Source: an uncultured Lachnospiraceae bacterium
GTDB taxonomy: Bacteria > Bacillota > Clostridia > Lachnospirales > Lachnospiraceae
Reading direction: 5' to 3'
DNA length: 56,417 bases
NCBI GenBank assembly: GCA_947173495.1
Contig: CAMWFQ010000028.1
Location: 1 to 56,417 of the forward strand
Both the position numbers and the translations under genes were made by a program. The notes beneath the pieces are model-generated. The model was not told where the DNA came from and did not search any database. It saw nothing but the letters and a program-made list of their open reading frames with translations. Positions 42,919 through 50,208 of this stretch are shown here, piece after piece (the stretch's first letter is position 1; the number at the start of each line of letters is the position of its first letter).

Positions 42919-43241
42919 GGAACAGGAAACAGCAGCCATTCGAAAGAACACGGCAAAATTTATGGGCGCGGAAGCGTCCGGAAAATATGCCAGGTGAAAG
43001 TGCACTGAAGAAATGGCTACGGAACAGGAAACAGCAGCCATTCGAAAGAGCACGGCAAAGTTTACGACCACGGAAGTGGACGGAAATTTTGCCAGGTGAA
43101 AGTGCACTGAAGGAATGGCTGCGGAACAGGAAACAGCAGCCATTCGAAAGAGCACGGCAAAGTTTACGACCACGGAAGTGGACGGAAATTTTGCCAGGTG
43201 AAAGTGCACTGAAGGAATGGCTGCGGAACTGGAAATAGGAG
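42919..43241 (+). repeat. Family A hairpin-repeat array, three 102-bp units
   Basis: Units at 42919, 43021 and 43123 are each exactly 102 bp and start with GGAACAGGAAAC. The second and third are identical; the first differs at many bases. Each folds into one hairpin: GCAGCCATTC (43034-43043) with GAATGGCTGC (43113-43122), then 43054-43066 with 43081-43093, then CCAC/GTGG around a GGAA loop. In unit 1 the apical stem is GGGCGC/GCGTCC, still paired and still closed by GGAA. A decayed copy precedes the array. The last linker, GGAACTGGAAATAGGAG, supplies the ribosome site of the GH2 gene. Confidence 0.9.
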
Positions 43242-43253
43242 AAAACAAATCAA

Positions 43254-44939
43254 ATGATCAGAACATTTAGAACAAACAATATCAGAAAAGTAACGGAGCT
43301 AAGTGACAGTCTGTGGAGATTTTCCCCCTGTGATGGAGAATTCGCAGGACGTATCTATCCGGTTACAGTCCCCTGCTGCTGGGAAAGTCTGCCTGATTTT
43401 TCTGCATATCGGGGAGTGGGCGTATTTCAAAAGGAGTTTCAGGCGGAAGGGAATATCCGGCTGGTGTTTAAGGGAGTCAGCCACACTGCAAGAATCTGCG
43501 TGGATGGCAGAGAAGCAGGAACGCATTATAACGCCTATACCCCGTTTGCTGTTGAGCTGAAGAATCTGGAGCAGGGGATTCACCGGCTGGAGGTCTATGC
43601 GGATAACCGCTTCAGCGAAGAAAGCGCTCTGCATGTACCTAACGATTATATGAGCTACGGAGGAATTTCAAGGGGAGTAGTGTTGGAGGAATTAGGAGAT
43701 GCATATATCGAATATCTTCATGCTGTTCCGGTAAAAGAGGAGGATGGCTGGTATGTTCTCATGTCAGTGAAGCTTCATTCTCTGGCAGAGAGAGATCTGA
43801 CCTGCCGTCTGGATGTGAGGCTGGAGGAGAAAGGGACGGTATCAGAAAAACTGACCTTAAAGGCAGGAGAAGAAAAGGTTATTGAGAAAAGGCTTGCGGC
43901 CGGAGACGTAGAGGTATGGGATATGGAAACAGCCAGACTTTACGCTGTCTCCGCAGAGCTTTTTACAGAGGATTCGCAGCAGGCACCGGTAGATGATCTG
44001 ATAGAGCGATTGGGTTTTCGTCAGATCAGAACGGAAGGAAAAGACATTCTTTTGAATGGAAGGAAGATAAGGATTAAAGGGTTCTGCCGCCATGAGGATC
44101 ATCCTATGTTTGGATGTGCTCTGCCTTTTGCCGCTATTGAGCAGGATCTTCAGATTGCAGGGGATCTGGGAGCCAATGCAATACGGACTTCACACTATCC
44201 CAATGACGAGCTGTTCCTTGATTTGTGTGATGAGCAGGGAATCCTGGTGTGGGAAGAAAATCATGCGAGAGGCCTTTCCCTTGAGCAGATGGAAAATCCT
44301 AATTTTGAAAGACAGGCTGAGGAATGTATCAGAGAAATGATCACAGCCCATATCAATCATCCTTCCATTATTATCTGGGGGATTTTAAATGAATGTGCAA
44401 GCGATACTGAATATGGATATGAATGTTATAAAAAGCAGTATGAGCTGATCCGCCGGATGGACACATCCAGACCGAGATCTTCTTCCAGCTGTAAATTTAA
44501 GACCGATATCTGCTTCGGGCTTCCGGAGATTGTTTCTTATAATCTGTATCCGGAATGGTATCATGATACACCTGCTGCCGAGTATGTGAAGGATATCTAT
44601 AACTGGGTGCAGGAGGAAAGTGAGGGAAGCGGTAAACCTTTTCTGGTGACAGAGATCGGCGCCGGTGCTATTTATGGATACAGGACGCCTGCGCTGTGTA
44701 AGTGGTCTGAGGAGTATCAGGCACAGGCCCTGGAACATCAGATCAAAGCGGTACTGGAACAGGAGGGATGCAGCGGTATCTTCATCTGGCAGTTCTGTGA
44801 TGTGAGAATCAGTGCCGAATGGTTCGCCAATCGTCCCCGTACTTTAAATAATAAAGGAATCGTGGATGAATACAGGCGCAGAAAGCTCTCCTATGACGTA
44901 GTAAAGAGACTTTATCATTCCTATTCAGATTACCGATAG
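43254..44939 (+). CDS. GH2 beta-glucuronidase candidate
   Basis: A 561-residue GH2 enzyme in the compact three-domain form: sugar-binding domain (about 1-145), immunoglobulin-like domain (145-255) and TIM barrel (255-561). The acid/base is E380 in GILNECASD and the nucleophile E467 in FLVTEIGAGA. N532-N533-K534-G fits the N-x-K motif that holds the glucuronate carboxylate in beta-glucuronidases (N566 and K568 in the E. coli enzyme), and FCRHEDHPMFG fits too. Glucuronidase is therefore favoured over galactosidase, in line with the nearby GH88. The length is slightly short. Family A repeats precede it. Confidence 0.85.
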   Translation: MIRTFRTNNIRKVTELSDSLWRFSPCDGEFAGRIYPVTVPCCWESLPDFSAYRGVGVFQKEFQAEGNIRLVFKGVSHTARICVDGREAGTHYNAYTPFAVELKNLEQGIHRLEVYADNRFSEESALHVPNDYMSYGGISRGVVLEELGDAYIEYLHAVPVKEEDGWYVLMSVKLHSLAERDLTCRLDVRLEEKGTVSEKLTLKAGEEKVIEKRLAAGDVEVWDMETARLYAVSAELFTEDSQQAPVDDLIERLGFRQIRTEGKDILLNGRKIRIKGFCRHEDHPMFGCALPFAAIEQDLQIAGDLGANAIRTSHYPNDELFLDLCDEQGILVWEENHARGLSLEQMENPNFERQAEECIREMITAHINHPSIIIWGILNECASDTEYGYECYKKQYELIRRMDTSRPRSSSSCKFKTDICFGLPEIVSYNLYPEWYHDTPAAEYVKDIYNWVQEESEGSGKPFLVTEIGAGAIYGYRTPALCKWSEEYQAQALEHQIKAVLEQEGCSGIFIWQFCDVRISAEWFANRPRTLNNKGIVDEYRRRKLSYDVVKRLYHSYSDYR

Positions 44940-44947
44940 AATTCAAA

Positions 44948-44994
44948 TTGACAGAGTGAGGCGATGGTGTTACTATGAAATTAACACGTGTTAA
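44948..44994 (+). promoter_or_regulatory. Promoter and palindromic operator of the lacI gene
   Basis: TTGACA (44948-44953), a 17-base spacer and TACTAT (44971-44976). Five bases on lies a perfect 14-bp palindrome, TTAACACGTGTTAA (44981-44994), with the central CG typical of LacI-family operators. It covers the expected transcription start, so the regulator probably represses itself and the genes read through from it. No second exact copy was seen in the window. Confidence 0.82.
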
Positions 44995-45024
44995 CTAAGC
45001 GGGAATACAGCAGGAGAGCATGAG

Positions 45025-46083
45025 ATGGAGAAGATTGCACGGATGACCCTGGAAGGAATTGCCCAGGAGATTGGTATTTCCCGAACCACAATTTATAAAG
45101 TTCTCAAGGATAAAGGGAATGTCAGCGAAAAGACACGTACCGCCGTGATGGAAGCTCTGGAAAAATATCATTATGTACAAAACAGAAATGCCAGGAACCT
45201 TGCATTGAACAGGCAATACCGGATTGGTTATGTGGGATTCCGCTCAAGAAGTGCCAGTTACTTTTCTCCAAAGGTCAGAAAGGGCATTGAGAGAGCAGTG
45301 AGAGAGTTCGGAGACGATGGCTTAAGTATGCTTGTATCCGAATTTAATCTGGAAGAGCCGGAAGAGCAGCAAAAAGAAGTGCAGCGTATGTTAGAGCAGG
45401 GAGTGAGGAGCTTTGTGCTGGCCTTTTCGGACGAGCAGGTGATCCGGAGGATCCTGGAAAAGATGAAGGAGCAGAACTGTCGTGTGGTGCTTCTGAGCCG
45501 CGACTGTCCACATAATTATGAAAATTATTATGTGGGGGTGGACTATTATCGCAGCGGCCTTCTGGCGGCAGAGCTGCTTGGGAAGATGCTTCCCCAAGGC
45601 GGCAGTATTTTTATCCCGGTGACAGCGGAATATGGGAATAACAGGGATATTCAGGCCAGACTGCAGGGATTTAAGGAAAAGTTGCGGGAATTTCCGGCCT
45701 GCAGGATTCTTCCGGAGGTTCATGAACTGGTGGAAGGAAAAACGGTGTACCGGGAGGTCTGCGCCTGTCTGAAAAGAGAACCACAGCTGTCCGGGATTTT
45801 TGATTTATCCTATCGGCTTGACATGACGGCAAAAGCGCTTCGCGGCTGCGGCCGGGAAAAGATCCGGCTGGTAGGCTTTGATCTGTTTCAGGAGATGGAA
45901 AATGATATTGCAGACTCTGTTATTGACGCAGTGGTGTACCAGGATCTGAGCAGACAGGCCTATATGGGAATCAGAATTTTGTTTGAGGAGATGTGTTACG
46001 GAATCTCATATGGGCAGAGAAAGCTGTATGCCAAGCTGGAAATTATTACCAGCGGAAACCTCTGCTATTTTCGCGATGAATAA
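45025..46083 (+). CDS. LacI-family transcriptional regulator
   Basis: A 352-residue repressor. Residues 5-55 form the LacI helix-turn-helix and hinge (LEGIAQEIGISRTTIYKVLKDKGNVSEKTR), and residues 65-345 the periplasmic-binding-type sensing domain (RIGYVGFRSR at the start, VGVDYYRSGLLAAELL in the middle). This class usually senses a sugar or sugar phosphate. AGGAG precedes the ATG, and a perfect operator palindrome overlaps its promoter. It is followed, through a truncated family A repeat, by the kinase gene, so the regulator heads the kinase-DUF4867-isomerase operon. Confidence 0.95.
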   Translation: MEKIARMTLEGIAQEIGISRTTIYKVLKDKGNVSEKTRTAVMEALEKYHYVQNRNARNLALNRQYRIGYVGFRSRSASYFSPKVRKGIERAVREFGDDGLSMLVSEFNLEEPEEQQKEVQRMLEQGVRSFVLAFSDEQVIRRILEKMKEQNCRVVLLSRDCPHNYENYYVGVDYYRSGLLAAELLGKMLPQGGSIFIPVTAEYGNNRDIQARLQGFKEKLREFPACRILPEVHELVEGKTVYREVCACLKREPQLSGIFDLSYRLDMTAKALRGCGREKIRLVGFDLFQEMENDIADSVIDAVVYQDLSRQAYMGIRILFEEMCYGISYGQRKLYAKLEIITSGNLCYFRDE

Positions 46084-46088
46084 AGAAT

Positions 46089-46145
46089 GGAAACTGGAAT
46101 CAGCAGGTGCCGGAAGGGCACGGCACAATTTACAGGAACAGGAGG
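46089..46145 (+). repeat. Truncated family A repeat before the kinase gene
   Basis: GGAAACTGGAATCAGCAG (46089-46106) is the family A linker, followed by a short hairpin, GTGCC with GGCAC around GGAAG, then GGCACAATTT and GGAACAGGAGG, which is the terminal linker with the ribosome site. The unit is about half normal length. It begins six bases after the lacI stop. Confidence 0.7.
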
Positions 46146-46154
46146 TTGAATGTT

Positions 46155-47627
46155 ATGCTGTACATAGGGATTGATCTGGGCACCAGTGCGGTAAAGCTTC
46201 TTCTCATGGATGGAGAAGGCAGGATTCAGAAGATTGTATCACGAAGCTATCCCATCTTCTATCCTCATCCGGGATGGTCACAGCAGAATCCGGAGGACTG
46301 GTTTGAACAGACGATGGAGGGAATCAAAGAGCTGATCGAGGACGTAGATAAAAGCCAGGTGGCAGGGATCAGTTTTGGAGGTCAGATGCATGGGCTTGTA
46401 ATTCTGGATGAGGAAGATCAAGTGATACGTCCGGCTATTTTGTGGAATGATGGGCGGACCTCTGAAGAAAATGACTATTTGAACAATGTCATTGGAAAGG
46501 AGAAGCTGTCTGAATACACAGCAAATATATCCTTTACCGGCTTTACGGCACCCAAACTCCTGTGGGTAAAAAATAAGGAACCGGAAAACTTTGCACGAAT
46601 CTCCAAAATTATGCTGCCCAAGGACTATATTGCCTATAAGCTTACCGGAGTGCACTGCACTGATATGTCAGACGCTTCCGGGATGCTGCTTCTGGATGTG
46701 AAAAACCGCAGATGGTCAAAAGAAATGTGCGGGATCTGCCAAATTAATGAGAGCATGCTGCCAAAGCTGTTCGAGAGTTATGAATGCGTGGGTACAGTGA
46801 AAGAAGAGATTGCTGCAAAGCTGGGAATCTCACCTTCTGTTAAAGTGGCGGCAGGAGCAGGAGACAATGCGGCAGCGGCAGTTGGAACCGGAACGGTAGG
46901 GGAAGGGATGTGTAATATTTCTCTGGGGACCAGCGGAACCATTTTCATTTCGTCCGGGAAATTTGGAGTGGATAAGTTTAATGCGCTTCATGCATTTGCA
47001 CATGCAGACGGGAATTATCATCTGATGGGATGTATGCTGAGTGCTGCTTCCTGTAACAAATGGTGGCTGGAGGATATCATCGGGACCGGTGATTATTCAG
47101 CGGAACAGGAGAAGATTGATGGTCTTGGTGAAAATCATGTCTTTTTTCTGCCATATTTGATGGGGGAGCGTTCTCCACACAATGATCCCAATGCCAGAGG
47201 AACCTTTATCGGTATGAGTATGGACACTACAAGAGCGGATATGACGCAGGCGGTTCTGGAAGGAGTTGCTTTTGCGCTCAGAGATTCTCTGGAGGTTGCC
47301 AGAAGTCTTGGCATTTGTCTGGAAAGAACGAAAATCTGCGGCGGAGGAGCCAAAAGCCATCTCTGGAGAAAGATGATTGCCAATATCCTGAATCTGAAGG
47401 TAGATGTGATTGAAAGTGAAGAAGGGCCTGCACTGGGAGGCGCAATGCTGGCGGCAGTGGCCTGTGGAGAATATAAAGATGTAAAGCAGGCGGCTGAGAA
47501 AATTGTCAAAATTATCGATACAATAGAACCGGATCCGGAGCTGGCAGCAAAATATGAAAAAAAATATCAGAAATTTAGAGAAATATATCCTGCATGCCGG
47601 TCATTATTTGATATAATATCCACATAG
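46155..47627 (+). CDS. xylB: FGGY carbohydrate kinase, xylulokinase-like
   Basis: A 490-residue sugar kinase of the FGGY family. Phosphate-binding DLGTSAVK opens the N-domain, GGQMHGLV and PAILWNDGRT are typical of xylulokinases, the catalytic base is D237 in AGAGDNAAAA, and CGGGAKS is the second ATP-binding motif. The enzyme should phosphorylate a ketopentose such as D-xylulose. I chose the ATG at 46155, after AGGAGG at the end of the truncated repeat; an open frame upstream overlaps lacI. DUF4867 and isomerase genes follow, but no xylose isomerase of the XylA type, so the true ketose may differ. Confidence 0.9.
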   Translation: MLYIGIDLGTSAVKLLLMDGEGRIQKIVSRSYPIFYPHPGWSQQNPEDWFEQTMEGIKELIEDVDKSQVAGISFGGQMHGLVILDEEDQVIRPAILWNDGRTSEENDYLNNVIGKEKLSEYTANISFTGFTAPKLLWVKNKEPENFARISKIMLPKDYIAYKLTGVHCTDMSDASGMLLLDVKNRRWSKEMCGICQINESMLPKLFESYECVGTVKEEIAAKLGISPSVKVAAGAGDNAAAAVGTGTVGEGMCNISLGTSGTIFISSGKFGVDKFNALHAFAHADGNYHLMGCMLSAASCNKWWLEDIIGTGDYSAEQEKIDGLGENHVFFLPYLMGERSPHNDPNARGTFIGMSMDTTRADMTQAVLEGVAFALRDSLEVARSLGICLERTKICGGGAKSHLWRKMIANILNLKVDVIESEEGPALGGAMLAAVACGEYKDVKQAAEKIVKIIDTIEPDPELAAKYEKKYQKFREIYPACRSLFDIIST

Positions 47628-47769
47628 GCAGCTAAGAAAAGGGAACAGACAGATGGGAAGAAGATTGAAAGTTGAAAGTTAAAAATTCTCAATTCCGGAA
47701 TTTGTGTCTGCGCGCTGCCTGACACAAAGCTGATATGCACAGGATGCAGCGCAGAAATGGGGTAAAGAA

Positions 47770-48396
47770 ATGAAAATTTACAGTGTAACGGATAAGCGCT
47801 TTGGCCAGTACGGAAAGATCGTAAAAGATATTGACTTTTCAGAAATCGTCAGAGTGCTGAAAGAAAGCACGCCGCTGCCTGAGGGAGTGGCGTATGTACC
47901 GGGGCTCAAAGAGTTGGAAGAACTCCCGGTAAAGGAGGAGCTGACGAACAAAATGTATGGAGAGATGCCCATTCAGATCGGCTATTGTAACGGACATAAT
48001 TCCATGCTGAATGCGCTGGAGTATCACCGGAGTTCTGAGATTAACGTGATGGCGACAGATGCGATTCTGTTGTTGGGAAGAGAGCAGGATATCACAGAGG
48101 AGTTCACCTATGATACTTCGCTGGTCGAGGCATTTCTGGTACCGGAGGGGACAGCCGTGGAGATGTATGCGACCACACTTCATTATGCACCCTGCGGAGT
48201 AAAGGACGCCGGATTTAAGGTGGCGATTATTCTGCCTGAGGGAACTAATCTGGATGTGGAAAAAAGCCATGGGACAGAGGGGGAGGACGCTCGCCTGACA
48301 GCGAAGAATAAGTGGCTTCTGGGACATCCGGAGGGAGGGCTGCCGGAGGGAAGTCCCATGGGACTGACCGGTAAGAATCTGAATGTAAATGACTGA
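47770..48396 (+). CDS. DUF4867 family protein
   Basis: A 208-residue soluble protein that I assign to DUF4867, a family without known function that recurs in clostridial sugar loci. The start MKIYSVTDKRFGQYGKIV and the middle PIQIGYCNGHNSMLNALEYH are characteristic. The pattern of short beta strands, with EYHRSSEINVMATDAILLLG and the following VPEGTAVEMY, resembles a cupin, which would fit a sugar epimerase or mutarotase. It lies between an FGGY kinase and an aldose-isomerase-like gene, so it probably acts on the same sugar. No catalytic residues can be named. Confidence 0.68.
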   Translation: MKIYSVTDKRFGQYGKIVKDIDFSEIVRVLKESTPLPEGVAYVPGLKELEELPVKEELTNKMYGEMPIQIGYCNGHNSMLNALEYHRSSEINVMATDAILLLGREQDITEEFTYDTSLVEAFLVPEGTAVEMYATTLHYAPCGVKDAGFKVAIILPEGTNLDVEKSHGTEGEDARLTAKNKWLLGHPEGGLPEGSPMGLTGKNLNVND

Positions 48397-48470
48397 GTAC
48401 TTACAGGCAGCATCAGGGAAAGAGAAAGGCATTTAACTAAAAAATATAAATCAAACCAGGAGGAACTGAT

Positions 48471-49955
48471 ATGAAAAATTTACCCAAAGTAAAAATCGGA
48501 ATTGTGGCGGTAAGCCGTGACTGCTTCCCGGAGGCGCTTTCTGTTAACAGGAGAAAAGCGCTGGTGGAAGCTTATGAAAAGAAGTATGGCACTGCCGATA
48601 TTTATGAATGTCCCATCTGTATAGTGGAAAGCGAAATTCATATGGTACAGGCTCTGGAGGATATCAAAAAAGCAGGGTGTAATGCGCTGTGCGTCTATCT
48701 CGGAAATTTCGGTCCCGAGATTTCTGAGACGCTGCTGGCAAAGCATTTTGACGGTCCTTCTATGTTTGTTGCGGCTGCAGAGGAAACTCAGAATGATCTG
48801 ATAGGCGGGCGTGGAGATGCATACTGCGGTATGCTGAATGCAAGCTATAATTTAAAACTTCGTAATATTAAGGCATATATTCCGGAATATCCTGTGGGAA
48901 CTGCAGAGGAATGTGCGGATATGATCAGAGAATTTGTCCCCATTGCAAGAGCTGTTGTGGGATTAAAGAGCCTGAAGATTATCAGCTTTGGCCCCAGACC
49001 GCTTAACTTCCTGGCATGTAATGCGCCCATTAAGCAGTTGTACAATCTTGGAATTGAAATTGAGGAAAACTCTGAGCTGGATCTGTTTGAAGCATTTAAT
49101 AAGCATGCAGGAGATGAGAGGATTCCGGCTAAGGTAAAGGAAATGGAAGAGGAGCTTGGTGAAGGAAATCAGAAGCCGGAGATCTTAAGTAAGCTGGCCC
49201 AGTATGAGCTGACACTGCTTGACTGGATCGAAGAACATAAGGGATACCGTGAGTATGTTGCTATTGCCGGCAAGTGCTGGCCGGCATTCCAGACCCAGTT
49301 CGGATTCGTACCCTGTTATGTGAACAGCCGTCTGACCGGTATGGGAATCCCGGTATCCTGCGAGGTGGATATTTACGGATGCTTAAGCGAGTTCATTGGA
49401 GCAGCTGTCAGCGAGGATGTGGTTACACTGCTTGATATCAATAACACTGTTCCTGCAGATATGTATGAGGAATCTATCAAAGGTAAATTTGACTATACCC
49501 ATAAGGATACCTTCATGGGCTTCCATTGTGGGAATACCTGTTCCAGAAAGCTTGCATTCTGTAGCATGAAGTATCAGATGATCATGGCAAGATCTCTGCC
49601 GGTGGAGGTGACCAACGGTACGTTAGAAGGAGATATCATGCCTGGTGAAATTACCTTCTACCGTCTGCAGTCCACTGCCGACTGCAAGCTCAGAGGCTAC
49701 ATTGCCCAGGGCGAGATTCTGCCCGTCGCTACCAGATCGTTTGGCGGAATCGGCGTATTTGCCATTCCTGAAATGGGAAGATTCTACCGTCATGTGCTGA
49801 TCGAAGGAAATTATCCTCACCATGGTGCCGTGGCATTCGGTCATTACGGGAAGGCGTTGTTCGAGGTATTCAAATACATTGGAGTAGAGATGGACGAGAT
49901 CGGCTATAATCAGCCAAAGGGAGTGCGTTATCCGTCAGAGAACCCTTTTGCCTGA
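48471..49955 (+). CDS. L-fucose/L-arabinose isomerase family protein
   Basis: A 494-residue member of the FucI/AraA superfamily, Mn2+-dependent enzymes that convert aldoses to ketoses. The N-terminal domain has the Rossmann-like KIGIVAVSRDCF start, and KKAGCNALCVYLGNFGPE follows. Likely metal ligands are the E of SCEVDIYG near residue 303, the D of TLLDINN, and a His near the C-terminus. It is shorter than canonical FucI (about 590 residues) and close to AraA in length, so the substrate is open; a pentose or deoxyhexose whose ketose suits the adjacent FGGY kinase is expected. AGGAGG precedes the ATG. Confidence 0.85.
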   Translation: MKNLPKVKIGIVAVSRDCFPEALSVNRRKALVEAYEKKYGTADIYECPICIVESEIHMVQALEDIKKAGCNALCVYLGNFGPEISETLLAKHFDGPSMFVAAAEETQNDLIGGRGDAYCGMLNASYNLKLRNIKAYIPEYPVGTAEECADMIREFVPIARAVVGLKSLKIISFGPRPLNFLACNAPIKQLYNLGIEIEENSELDLFEAFNKHAGDERIPAKVKEMEEELGEGNQKPEILSKLAQYELTLLDWIEEHKGYREYVAIAGKCWPAFQTQFGFVPCYVNSRLTGMGIPVSCEVDIYGCLSEFIGAAVSEDVVTLLDINNTVPADMYEESIKGKFDYTHKDTFMGFHCGNTCSRKLAFCSMKYQMIMARSLPVEVTNGTLEGDIMPGEITFYRLQSTADCKLRGYIAQGEILPVATRSFGGIGVFAIPEMGRFYRHVLIEGNYPHHGAVAFGHYGKALFEVFKYIGVEMDEIGYNQPKGVRYPSENPFA

Positions 49956-50004
49956 CAGATATATAAGAAAAATTTCATAGTAAACCTCCATTATGCCCAG
50001 CCTG

Positions 50005-50059
50005 CCGCTTTCGCGGGCCGCATGGCCATCCATGCTATGAAAGTCAAGGACTTTCATAG
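50005..50059 (+). repeat. Three consecutive small hairpins after the isomerase gene
   Basis: CCGC/GCGG around TTTC (50005-50016), GCATGG/CCATGC (50020-50035) and CTATGAAAGT/ACTTTCATAG (50035-50059) follow one another. TTTCATAGTAA also occurs near 49973. No T-tract follows. They lie in the 250-base gap before the MATE gene; origin unknown. Confidence 0.5.
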
Positions 50060-50114
50060 TAATAATGATCTGAAAAGGTATCTTTTTTTTCTACTTTTTA
50101 GGTAAATTTAATGC

Positions 50115-50143
50115 TTGTATTTTACAGCCTGTGTGATTATACT
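50115..50143 (+). promoter_or_regulatory. Putative promoter of the MATE gene inside a terminator
   Basis: TTGTAT (50115-50120), a 17-base spacer and TATACT (50138-50143). The spacer and -10 box lie within the hairpin at 50124-50168. Confidence 0.55.
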
Positions 50144-50172
50144 CTTATATGATTTTCACACAGGCTGTTTTC
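50124..50172 (+). terminator. Terminator of the kinase-isomerase operon
   Basis: ACAGCCTGTGTGA (50124-50136) pairs perfectly with TCACACAGGCTGT (50156-50168), followed by TTTT. It ends the operon upstream, 170 bases after the isomerase stop. Confidence 0.82.
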
Positions 50173-50208
50173 CATGGATAATCAGCCTGATGATACAGGG
50201 AGGACGAA

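Noticed and set aside
42900-43238. A 112-codon open frame through the family A array, as a 34-residue repeat protein
   Set aside because: The frame stays open only because this unit is 102 bp, a multiple of three. The homologous array at 10752 has periods 108 and 109 and no such frame, and there is no ribosome site. Conservation is in base pairing, not in protein.
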